Assembly (NCBI GenBank): GCA_017889845.1
Contig: JAGGAJ010000097.1
Location: 1 to 6,795 of the forward strand
Source: Deltaproteobacteria bacterium
Lineage (GTDB): Bacteria; Desulfobacterota; Deferrimicrobia; Deferrimicrobiales; Deferrimicrobiaceae
Reading direction: 5' to 3'
Length of the DNA: 6,795 nt
Below are positions 1-5,813 of this stretch, in pieces. The stretch's first letter is position 1. Every line of letters starts with the position of its first letter. Both the position numbers and the translations under genes were made by a program. The notes beneath the pieces are model-generated. The model did no database searches. It worked only from the letters and a program-made list of their open reading frames with translations, and was not told where the DNA came from.

Positions 1-1571
1 AGGGCCTCGCACGCCTTCGCCATCCCCTCGATGGCGGACCGGAACTGCCACATGATCTCGGGCTTCTCCGGGTTGCCGAAGTTGAGGCAATCCGTCAGGC
101 CGACGGGCTCCGATCCCGCGCACGCCACGTTGCGGGCCGACTCGCAGACGGCGATCATCCCGCCGACGAACGGATCGAGGTAGCAGTACCGGCTGTTGCA
201 ATCCACCGAGAGGGCGACCGCCTTGTCCGTCCCCTTCACCCGGAGCACCGCCGCGTCGGATCCCGGAAGCACGAGGGTGTTCGTCCGGATCATGTGGTCG
301 TACTGCCGGAAGACCCACCGCTTGTCCGCCATCTCGGGGCCGCTCATCAACTCCACCCAGGTTTCCGCGAGGTCGGACGGGGCGGGAAGCGCCGCCGGGT
401 CGAGGGACTGCAGGGCGTCCTGCGTCGCGGGCCGCGCCGCCGGGCGGTCGTACAGCGGTGCCTGGTCCGTCAGGGCGGCCACGGGGATCTCCGCCACCGC
501 CCTCCCCTTCCAGCGGATCCGGCCGATCCCGTCGCCCGTCACTTCCCCGACCACCGAGACGTCCAGGTCCCACTTCTCGAAGATCTCCCGTACCTCGTCC
601 TCCCTCCCCTTCTTCGCCACGATGAGCATGCGCTCCTGGGACTCCGAGAGCATCAGTTCGTAGGGAGTCATCCCCTCCTCGCGCTGCGGCACACGGTCCA
701 GGTCCATCACGAACCCCGTCCCCGCGCGGGAGGCCATCTCGAAGGAGGAGGAGGTCAGCCCCGCCGCCCCCATGTCCTGGATCCCGACGATCGCGTCGGT
801 GCGCATGAGCTCCAGGCACGCCTCCAGGAGCAGCTTCTCCGTGAACGGGTCCCCCACCTGCACCGTGGGTCGCTTCTCGTCGGTCTTCTCGTCGAACTCC
901 CCGGAAGCCATCGTTGCCCCGTGGATCCCGTCCCGGCCGGTCTTGGAGCCGACGTAGACGACGGGGTTCCCCACGCCGGAGGCGGTGCCCCGCCAGATCC
1001 GCTCGTGGCGGACGACACCCAGGGTGAACACGTTGACGAGGATGTTTCCGTCGTAGCACTCGTCGAAGTAGATCTCCCCCCCCACGGTGGGCACGCCGAT
1101 GCAGTTGCCGTACCCCGCAATCCCCGACACCACCCCGCTCACCAGGTAGCGTGTCTTCGGGTGGTCGGGTCGGCCGAAGCGAAGGGAGTTCAGCGACGCG
1201 ATCGGGCGCGCGCCCATGGTGAAGACGTCCCGCAGGATCCCGCCCACCCCGGTGGCCGCGCCCTGGTACGGTTCGATGAAGGAGGGGTGATTGTGGCTTT
1301 CCATCTTGAAGGCCACGGCGAGTCCCCCGCCGATGTCGACGATCCCGGCGTTCTCCCCCGGCCCCTGGAGGACGCGGGGCCCCTTCGTCGGGAATTTCCG
1401 CAGGTGGACGCGGGAGCTCTTGTAGGAGCAGTGCTCGCTCCACATGACCGAGAAGATGCCGAGCTCGGTGAAGGTGGGGTCCCGCCCCAGAACGGACCGG
1501 ATGCGGCCGAACTCCTCCCCGGAAAGCCCGTGTTCCCTCGCCAGTTCGGGGGTGACCGGTATCTCCCTCAT
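1..1571 (-). CDS. purL: Phosphoribosylformylglycinamidine (FGAM) synthase, small-type PurL subunit; 5' part, runs off the left edge
   Basis: PurL is the synthetase subunit that uses ATP and ammonia supplied by PurQ to convert FGAR to FGAM in cytosolic purine synthesis. My translation of the minus strand from 1571 to the edge is open for 523 residues. It shows SEHCSYK (45-51, His47), ESHNHPS (91-97; His93 aligns with Thermotoga PurL His72, the proposed catalytic base), GAATGVGGILRDVF (104-117), GARPIA (120-125), QVGDPF (238-243), IQDMGAAGLTSS (264-275) and SESQERM (309-315). The N-terminus matches small PurL (usually about 720-760 aa), not the ~1300-aa single-chain enzyme, so roughly 70 percent is present and the C-terminus lies beyond position 1. 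The ATG at 1571 overlaps the purQ stop as ATGA and has a GAGGAG Shine-Dalgarno 8 nt upstream. No frameshift or lost motif was seen. Identification is very secure. Confidence 0.97.
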   Translation of the reverse strand, partial: MREIPVTPELAREHGLSGEEFGRIRSVLGRDPTFTELGIFSVMWSEHCSYKSSRVHLRKFPTKGPRVLQGPGENAGIVDIGGGLAVAFKMESHNHPSFIEPYQGAATGVGGILRDVFTMGARPIASLNSLRFGRPDHPKTRYLVSGVVSGIAGYGNCIGVPTVGGEIYFDECYDGNILVNVFTLGVVRHERIWRGTASGVGNPVVYVGSKTGRDGIHGATMASGEFDEKTDEKRPTVQVGDPFTEKLLLEACLELMRTDAIVGIQDMGAAGLTSSSFEMASRAGTGFVMDLDRVPQREEGMTPYELMLSESQERMLIVAKKGREDEVREIFEKWDLDVSVVGEVTGDGIGRIRWKGRAVAEIPVAALTDQAPLYDRPAARPATQDALQSLDPAALPAPSDLAETWVELMSGPEMADKRWVFRQYDHMIRTNTLVLPGSDAAVLRVKGTDKAVALSVDCNSRYCYLDPFVGGMIAVCESARNVACAGSEPVGLTDCLNFGNPEKPEIMWQFRSAIEGMAKACEA

Positions 1572-2269
1572 CTCCCTCTCTCCTCGAGCCACGAGACCAT
1601 CGCATCGAACAGGAGCCGGCCGTCGGCGCTCCCGAGGACCTCTTCCGCGCACCGTTCCGGGTGAGGCATCATGCCCAGCACGTTCCCCGCGCCGTTGCAG
1701 ATCCCGGCGATGTGGTTGGCGGAGCCGTTCGGGTTGGAGGACGGCGTTACCTCCCCCGACGGTTCGCAGTACCGGAACGCCACCTGTCCCCCCGCCTCGA
1801 GGGCGGAGAGGGTCTTTTCGTCCGCGAAGTAGTTCCCCTGGTAGTGCGCCACGGGGATCTTGAGCACCTTCCCCGCGGGGATCCCCCGCGTGAAGGGGGT
1901 ACGGCCCGTCTCCGTCCGCAGGTGGACGTAGTCGCAGACGAACCGCAGCGAATCGTTCACGATCATTGCGCCGGGGAGCAGCCCCGCCTCCAGCAGGATC
2001 TGGAAGCCGTTGCAGATCCCGATCACCGGGCCGCCCGCCGCGGCGAAGCCCCGCACCGCGTCCATGACGGGCGAGAGCTTCGCCATCGCCCCCGTGCGCA
2101 GGTAGTCGCCGTAGGTGAACCCGCCGGGGATGACCACGGCGTCGTACCCAGAAAGGGTGGACTGCCGATGCCAGACGAACTCCGCGTCCACGCCGACGAC
2201 GTGCTTCAGCGCGTGGTACGCGTCGTGGTCGCAGTTGGACCCGGGAAACACCAGGACCGCGGTCTTCAT
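1568..2269 (-). CDS. purQ: FGAM synthase glutaminase subunit PurQ
   Basis: PurQ is a class I (triad) glutamine amidotransferase that hydrolyses glutamine and passes ammonia to PurL in the PurSQL complex. The 233-residue product has the usual family length. It begins KTAVLVFPGSNCDHD, carries an oxyanion-loop region VVIPGGFTYGDYLR (45-58), the nucleophile elbow GICNGFQ (84-90, Cys86) and the C-terminal MPHPER (201-206, with His203 and Glu205 completing the triad). The PurQ-typical SNPNGSANHIAGICN is at 178-192. The frame stays open 24 codons further upstream, to an ATG inside purS, but homology begins at the ATG at 2269. That start follows a G-rich ribosome binding site placed just after the purS stop. 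It lies 11 bp downstream of purS and its TGA overlaps the purL ATG, so coordinated expression of the subunits is likely. Confidence 0.97.
   Translation of the reverse strand: MKTAVLVFPGSNCDHDAYHALKHVVGVDAEFVWHRQSTLSGYDAVVIPGGFTYGDYLRTGAMAKLSPVMDAVRGFAAAGGPVIGICNGFQILLEAGLLPGAMIVNDSLRFVCDYVHLRTETGRTPFTRGIPAGKVLKIPVAHYQGNYFADEKTLSALEAGGQVAFRYCEPSGEVTPSSNPNGSANHIAGICNGAGNVLGMMPHPERCAEEVLGSADGRLLFDAMVSWLEERGR
1580..1585 (-). promoter_or_regulatory. purL ribosome binding site
   Basis: GAGGAG on the minus strand within the last codons of purQ, 8 nt before the purL ATG at 1571. It supports this start, which overlaps the purQ stop as ATGA, and lets purL recruit ribosomes directly as well as by coupling. 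Confidence 0.75.
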
Positions 2270-2280
2270 CGCGCCCCCCC

Positions 2281-2523
2281 TCACCCCTCGACCTCGATCC
2301 GGTAATCCTCGATCACCGTATTGGCGAGGAGCCGCCGGCACGCCTCGTCGAGGCGCCGCGTCGCCTCCTCCTTCCCCATGTCGTGGAGCCGGACCTCCAT
2401 GTACTTTCCGACCCGCACATCCTCCACCCCCCCGATCCCGATGTGGCCAAGGGAGGCGGTGATCGCCTTCCCCTGGGGGTCGAGGACCCCCCTCCTGAGC
2501 GTGACGTAGATTTTCGCCTTCAC
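2281..2523 (-). CDS. purS: FGAM synthase small subunit PurS
   Basis: PurS is the small, non-catalytic subunit needed to assemble PurQ with small PurL into active FGAM synthase. The product is 80 residues, the normal PurS size, and starts MKAKIYVTLRRGVLDPQGKA, the conserved first strand and 'V.DPQG' turn of the family. Further family features are GHIGIGGVEDVRVGKYMEV (26-44) and an EDYRIEVE C-terminal strand (72-79). The start is a GTG at 2523-2521 that overlaps the purB TGA (GTGA) and has a strong GGGAGGGGG ribosome binding site 5 nt upstream, inside the end of purB. The same frame is open far upstream through purB, but that extension is arginine-rich shadow sequence, so the GTG is the well-supported start. 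Its place directly before purQ and purL confirms the call. Confidence 0.95.
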   Translation of the reverse strand: MKAKIYVTLRRGVLDPQGKAITASLGHIGIGGVEDVRVGKYMEVRLHDMGKEEATRRLDEACRRLLANTVIEDYRIEVEG

Positions 2524-3830
2524 GCCTTCCCCCTCCCGCTGCGGAACACCCGGTCGATGACCCCGTCGATGTTCTTCAGGTAGTAGTCGATGTCGAACAG
2601 CCCGTCGAACTCCTTCTTCGTGAGCGCGGCGCGCACGTCCCGGTCCCTCCACAGAAGCGTGGAGAGCGGCCGGCCGGTGCGCCACGCCTTCATGGCGGAC
2701 CGCTGCACCACCTCGTACGCCTTCTCCCGGGAGAATCCCTTGGCGGCGAGGGCGAGGAGGACGCGCTGGGAGAACAGCAACCCGTGGGTGCTCGAAAGGT
2801 TCCTGAGCATGCGGTCGGGGTAGACCACGAGCTTCTCCATCATCCCCCGGAACCGGCCGAGGGCGAAGTGCAGGACGATGGTGGCGTCCGGGGCGATCAC
2901 CCGCTCCGCCGAGGAGTGGCTGATGTCCCTCTCGTGCCACAGGGCGATGTTCTCCATCGCGGTGACGGCGTACCCCCGGAGGAGACGGGAGATGCCAGAG
3001 AGGTTCTCGGAGAGGACCGGGTTCCGCTTGTGGGGCATCGCGGAGGACCCTTTCTGGCCCGCGGAGAAGAACTCCTCGACCTCGAGGACCTCGGTGCGCT
3101 GGAGGTGGCGGATCTCCGTGGCGAACTTGTCGAGCGAGGAGCCGACGATGGCCATGGCGGAGAACACCTCCGCGTGCCGGTCGCGCTGGATCACCTGGGT
3201 GGAGGCGGGGGCGGGGCGCAGCGAGAGCTTCCCGCACACGTACTCCTCCACGAAGGGATCGATGTTGGCGAAGGTCCCCACGGCGCCGGAGAGCTTCCCC
3301 ACGGAGATGACGTCGCGGGCGCGCCGGAGGCGCAAGATGTCGCGCCGGACCTCGTCGGCCCACAGCGCCATCTTCCAGCCGAAGGTCACCGGCTCCGCGT
3401 GGATCCCGTGGGTCCGGCCGATCATCACGGTCCTCCGGTGCTCCTCCGCCCTCCGCCGCAGGACATCGAAGACCCCTTCCGCCTCCCGGATGAGGAGCGT
3501 CAGGGCCTGGCGCATCTGGACGGCGAATGCCGTGTCCAGCACGTCGGAGCTCGTCATCCCCACGTGGAGGAAACGGGAATCGTCCCCGATGTGCTCCGCC
3601 ACGGAGGTGAGGAAGGCGATGACGTCGTGCTTCACCTTCTTCTCGATCTCGTTGATCCGGGTCCCGTCGAAGGAGGCCTTCTTCCGGACGCGCGCCAGGG
3701 CGTCCTTCGGGATCCACCCCTTGCGGACCATCGCTTCCATCGCGAGGATCTCGATGTCGAGCCAGATGCGGAACCGGTTCTCGTCCTGCCAGATCGCCGC
3801 CATCTCTGGGCGCGTATACCGCTCGATCAC
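2520..3830 (-). CDS. purB: Adenylosuccinate lyase (ASL)
   Basis: PurB is a cytosolic fumarase/aspartase-superfamily lyase, normally a homotetramer. It cleaves SAICAR to AICAR in IMP synthesis and adenylosuccinate to AMP, releasing fumarate each time. The 436-residue product has the length of the Bacillus/Thermotoga-type short enzyme. It carries KHDV (67-70, His68), TSSD (93-96), RTHGIHAEP (139-147, His141 the usual general acid) and the superfamily signature GSSAMPHKRNP (261-271) with the flexible-loop catalytic serine. All key residues are present. The start is a GTG at 3830, preceded 5 nt upstream by GGAGGAGGG; the next candidate, an ATG at codon 10, would remove the conserved IERYTRPEM N-terminus. 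It heads the purB-purS-purQ-purL run and overlaps purS by 4 bp. purC, often nearby in such clusters, is not in the window. Confidence 0.97.
   Translation of the reverse strand: MIERYTRPEMAAIWQDENRFRIWLDIEILAMEAMVRKGWIPKDALARVRKKASFDGTRINEIEKKVKHDVIAFLTSVAEHIGDDSRFLHVGMTSSDVLDTAFAVQMRQALTLLIREAEGVFDVLRRRAEEHRRTVMIGRTHGIHAEPVTFGWKMALWADEVRRDILRLRRARDVISVGKLSGAVGTFANIDPFVEEYVCGKLSLRPAPASTQVIQRDRHAEVFSAMAIVGSSLDKFATEIRHLQRTEVLEVEEFFSAGQKGSSAMPHKRNPVLSENLSGISRLLRGYAVTAMENIALWHERDISHSSAERVIAPDATIVLHFALGRFRGMMEKLVVYPDRMLRNLSSTHGLLFSQRVLLALAAKGFSREKAYEVVQRSAMKAWRTGRPLSTLLWRDRDVRAALTKKEFDGLFDIDYYLKNIDGVIDRVFRSGRGKA
2529..2537 (-). promoter_or_regulatory. purS ribosome binding site
   Basis: GGGAGGGGG on the minus strand inside the 3' end of purB, 5 nt before the purS GTG. 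It supports the unusual GTG start chosen for this very short gene, whose frame is open far upstream. Confidence 0.75.
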
Positions 3831-3835
3831 GAGTT

Positions 3836-3844
3836 CCCTCCTCC
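3836..3844 (-). promoter_or_regulatory. purB ribosome binding site
   Basis: GGAGGAGGG on the minus strand, 5 nt before the purB GTG at 3830. It is the clearest Shine-Dalgarno in the window and decides the GTG start over the ATG nine codons downstream. Its strength suits a gene that heads its own transcript or is not coupled to dut. Confidence 0.85.
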
Positions 3845-3862
3845 GTATCGGACTCCGGGCTC

Positions 3863-3970
3863 GCGGGGGGCTTCCACTCCGCTACGCTCGCGACCTTCGC
3901 CCGCTCGCTGCGATTCCGCTCGACGCAATCTTTGCCTTCGCTCCATACGCCGCTTCGTGGAACCCCCCGC
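3863..3970 (-). repeat. Inverted repeat bounding a GAGCG-rich core
   Basis: The left arm (3863-3877, plus strand gcggggggcttccac) and right arm (3957-3970, gtggaaccccccgc) match over 14 bp with a single extra C bulged in the left arm. They enclose 79 bp. On the minus strand the enclosed core repeats short GAGCG/AGCGG-type units many times (for example GGAGCGAAGG, TCGAGCGG, AGCGAGCGGGCGAAGG, CGAGCGTAGCGG), with GCGAAGG present twice. The structure resembles small non-autonomous or REP-like intergenic elements, or a long-stem RNA. No transposase is present and no target-site duplication is evident. The complementarity is directly visible; its function is inference. Confidence 0.6.
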
Positions 3971-3975
3971 TGTGC

Positions 3976-4029
3976 CCCCCGTTTTTCCTACTGCGGGGGT
4001 ACCCCAGCAGCGCGAAGCTCGTACTGGGG
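3976..4029 (-). repeat. Cluster of mutually exclusive GC stems upstream of purB
   Basis: Three stems share bases. Stem A pairs 4024-4029 with 4002-4007 (CCCCAG/CTGGGG on the minus strand, 16-nt loop, with an inner AGC/GCT). Stem B is a 20-bp palindrome at 3991-4010 with 9 of 10 pairs, centred on GGGGTACCCC. Stem C pairs 3994-3999 with 3976-3981 (CCCCCG/CGGGGG, 12-nt loop containing AAAAA). B uses bases needed by both A and C, while A and C can coexist. This is the layout of a two-state RNA, but no known riboswitch consensus was recognised, and no U-tract follows any stem. Confidence 0.5.
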
Positions 4030-4069
4030 CGCCCTGCATCCACGTTGCGGTACTTATGTCGGCAAGCGC

Positions 4070-4519
4070 TTACCGTCCCGTGTGGCCGAAGCCGCCGGGA
4101 CCGCGCTCCGTGCCGTCGAGGTCGGGCACCACCGAGAGCCGCGCTCGCAGGGCACGGGAGAACACGATCTGGGCGATCCGGTCCCCCCTCCGCACGGGGA
4201 ACGGCTCCCCGCCGAGGTTCACCAGGATCACGCAGATCTCCCCCCGGTAGTCGGAATCGATCGTGCCGGGGGAATTCAGGCACGTCACCCCGTGCCGGAT
4301 CGCCAGCCCACTCCGGGGACGGACCTGCCCCTCCACCCCCGGCGGGAGCGACACCGCCAGCCCCGTGGGGATCAGCGCCCGCGCCATCGGGGGGATCACC
4401 ACTTCGCCGTCCACGGCGGCCAGCAGGTCCATCCCCGCGGAGCCGTCCGTCTGGTACGCCGGGAGCAGTTCCTCCCCCCCCCGCAGCAGGCGGACGCGAA
4501 CCTCGCACTCCCCGGTCAT
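4070..4519 (-). CDS. dut: Deoxyuridine 5'-triphosphate nucleotidohydrolase (dUTPase)
   Basis: Dut hydrolyses dUTP to dUMP and pyrophosphate, keeping uracil out of DNA and feeding thymidylate synthesis; the family is a cytosolic homotrimer. The 149-residue product matches bacterial Dut in length and has all five motifs in order: SAGMDLLA (27-34), PRSGLA (68-73), GTIDSDYRGEI (85-95, with Asp88 as the expected water-activating residue), RGDRIAQIV (111-119) and the C-terminal GTERGPGGFGHTGR (136-149), including the Phe that stacks on the base. The ATG at 4519 overlaps the stop of the M16 peptidase gene (ATGA). No Shine-Dalgarno is visible before it, so translation probably depends on coupling to the upstream gene. 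The frame is open far upstream, but that part is shadow of the peptidase gene. No clear terminator follows the TAA. Confidence 0.97.
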   Translation of the reverse strand: MTGECEVRVRLLRGGEELLPAYQTDGSAGMDLLAAVDGEVVIPPMARALIPTGLAVSLPPGVEGQVRPRSGLAIRHGVTCLNSPGTIDSDYRGEICVILVNLGGEPFPVRRGDRIAQIVFSRALRARLSVVPDLDGTERGPGGFGHTGR

Positions 4520-5766
4520 GCCGGGAAGGACAGCCCGCCGTCGGGCAGGTCCCCCACGGCCGCCAGGGTGAAACGGGACCGAAGCAGCACCTCCGACGCC
4601 AGTTCGCGCACCTGGTCCGGGGTCACCGCGTCCACGCGGGAGAGGATATCCTCCGGCGGCTCCAGCCGGGAGAGGAACATCTCGTTCACCGCGAGGAACG
4701 ACATGCGGTACCCCGTGCTCTCGAGGGAGAGGAGCGTGTTCCCCTTGATCAGTTCCTTCCCGAACGCCACCTCCTCGTCCGTGACGCCGCCCCGCTGCAT
4801 GTCGTCCACCACCCGGCCCGCGACGGACAGCAGTTCCCCGGCGTGCTCCTTCCCGGTACCGGCGTAGACCTCGAGGATCCCCGCGTCGGCGTACGCCGAG
4901 ATCGACGAACCCACGGAATACGCCAGCCCCCGCTCCTCGCGCACCTGCTGGAAGAGGCGGCTGCTGGAGCTCCCGCCCAGGATCGCGTTCAGCACGTCCA
5001 TGGCGTAGATCCGCTCGCTGCGCCGGGGGACGGCGGGCGCGCCCAGGCACAGGTGTACCTGCTCCAGGGGGCGCCTTCTGAGGAACGTGCCCCGCACGGG
5101 ATCGGCGGGCGGCACCGGCCGCAGCGGCTCCGCGAGGGCCATGGACTCCATGGCGCTTCGGAACGATCCGGCGACCTCCTCGTGCGGCAGGTTTCCCACG
5201 GCGGTCACCACGATCCCCCGGCGGCGGAAACGGTCGCCGAACCAGGAGACGATCCGCTCCCGGTCGAACCCTTCCACGCTCGCGGCCGTTCCCTGGACGG
5301 GGAGCCCGAGCGGATGCCCCCCCCAGAACGACGCGTTGAAGAAGTCGTGGAGATACTCCTCGGGAGTGTCGTCCACCATGAGGATCTCCTGGAGGATGAC
5401 GCCTTTCTCCCGGGAAAGCTCCTCCTCGTCGAAGAGGGAGTTCCGGTAGATGTCGGTCAGCAGGTCCACGAGGAGGCCGAAGTCCTTCTCCATGGATTTG
5501 GCGAAGAAGTACGTGTACTCGCGGGAGGTGTAGGCGTTCATCGTCCCCCCCACCGACTCGATGGCGCGGGAGATGTCGATCGCCCGGCGCCGGGGGGTGC
5601 CCTTGAAGAGCATGTGCTCGATGCAGTGCGCGATTCCGCTGTCGCGTGGGGTTTCCGCGCGCGACCCCACGGGAACCCAGATCCCGACCGTCGTGGAACG
5701 CAGGTACGGGACGCGTTCGGTGACGATGGCGACGCCGTTGTCGAGGAGGGTGCGGGCGACCGTCAT
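4516..5766 (-). CDS. M16-family zinc metallopeptidase (mitochondrial processing peptidase beta-like, YmxG/MlpA type)
   Basis: The 416-residue protein is a single-unit M16B peptidase of normal length. It has the inverted zinc motif HCIEH (47-51: His47, His51, catalytic Glu50) followed by LFKGT, and the third zinc ligand Glu127 in KGVILQEI, 76 residues after His51 as in MPP-beta. NAYTSREYTYF is at 77-87. The C-terminal inactive domain has the conserved GGSSSSRLFQQVREERGLAYSV (264-285), whose Arg/Tyr pair helps bind substrate in the family. No signal peptide or membrane segment is seen, so it is probably cytoplasmic, and its physiological substrate is unknown. The same gene type sits next to pnp in many bacteria. 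The ATG at 5766 fits the family N-terminus and an in-frame stop lies just upstream, but there is no recognisable ribosome binding site. It overlaps dut by 4 bp. Confidence 0.93.
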   Translation of the reverse strand: MTVARTLLDNGVAIVTERVPYLRSTTVGIWVPVGSRAETPRDSGIAHCIEHMLFKGTPRRRAIDISRAIESVGGTMNAYTSREYTYFFAKSMEKDFGLLVDLLTDIYRNSLFDEEELSREKGVILQEILMVDDTPEEYLHDFFNASFWGGHPLGLPVQGTAASVEGFDRERIVSWFGDRFRRRGIVVTAVGNLPHEEVAGSFRSAMESMALAEPLRPVPPADPVRGTFLRRRPLEQVHLCLGAPAVPRRSERIYAMDVLNAILGGSSSSRLFQQVREERGLAYSVGSSISAYADAGILEVYAGTGKEHAGELLSVAGRVVDDMQRGGVTDEEVAFGKELIKGNTLLSLESTGYRMSFLAVNEMFLSRLEPPEDILSRVDAVTPDQVRELASEVLLRSRFTLAAVGDLPDGGLSFPA

Positions 5767-5782
5767 CGACGCGTTGCCGGAC

Positions 5783-5813
5783 TAGTGCAGCGTCCCGTGT
5801 GTTCGCTGCACTA
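5783..5813 (-). repeat. Perfect 10-bp inverted repeat overlapping the pnp stop codon
   Basis: TAGTGCAGCG and CGCTGCACTA (minus strand) flank an 11-nt loop. The first three bases of the upstream arm are the pnp TAG stop. The 3' arm ends 16 nt before the peptidase ATG. No T-run follows in either direction, so it is not a standard intrinsic terminator. It could be an RNA hairpin that stabilises or processes the pnp 3' end, or limits peptidase translation. Confidence 0.7.

Larger units (their letters stand above)
3831..4069 (-). other. dut-purB intergenic region, probable structured leader or dispersed repeat
   Basis: This 239-bp gap is by far the longest non-coding stretch in a window where other genes overlap or nearly touch. 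No tRNA, convincing sigma-70 promoter or U-tract terminator is visible. It holds several GC stems and a GAGCG-rich core, listed separately. Its local texture (homopolymer G/C runs and short GAGCG-type repeats) differs from the coding sequence on both sides. A 70-codon open frame crosses it (4039 to 3827), but its Arg/Gly/Ser-rich product and lack of a ribosome binding site do not suggest a real protein. It may carry the purB operon promoter and leader, or be a mobile intergenic repeat; the sequence alone cannot decide. Confidence 0.6.

Noticed and set aside
294..1664. A 456-codon plus-strand open frame over purL
   Set aside because: The minus strand gives an uninterrupted PurL with all motifs. 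The plus-strand product is His/Pro/Arg-rich shadow sequence.
2281..3717. A 478-codon minus-strand frame ending with PurS, as a possible longer protein or fusion
   Set aside because: Only the last 80 residues resemble a protein family (PurS). The upstream part is the alternate frame of purB, and GTG 2523 has its own ribosome binding site.
3976..3999. An intrinsic terminator at the plus-strand TTTTT run beside the CCCCCG/CGGGGG stem
   Set aside because: The T-run lies in the loop rather than after the 3' arm, and on the transcribed strand it reads as A residues.
3831..4069. A tRNA or other standard RNA gene in the dut-purB gap
   Set aside because: No cloverleaf, no GGTTCGAATCC-type T-arm and no CCA-adjacent acceptor stem could be found on either strand.
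4045..4070. A possible promoter for purB (TTGCCG followed by ATAAGT-like bases) just after dut
   Set aside because: The spacing between the -35-like and -10-like elements is wrong and each matches poorly, so it cannot be called from sequence.
3882..4508. A 208-codon minus-strand frame crossing dut and the intergenic region
   Set aside because: It is the out-of-frame shadow of dut continued into repeat-like DNA, Gly/Arg/Pro-rich with no motif.
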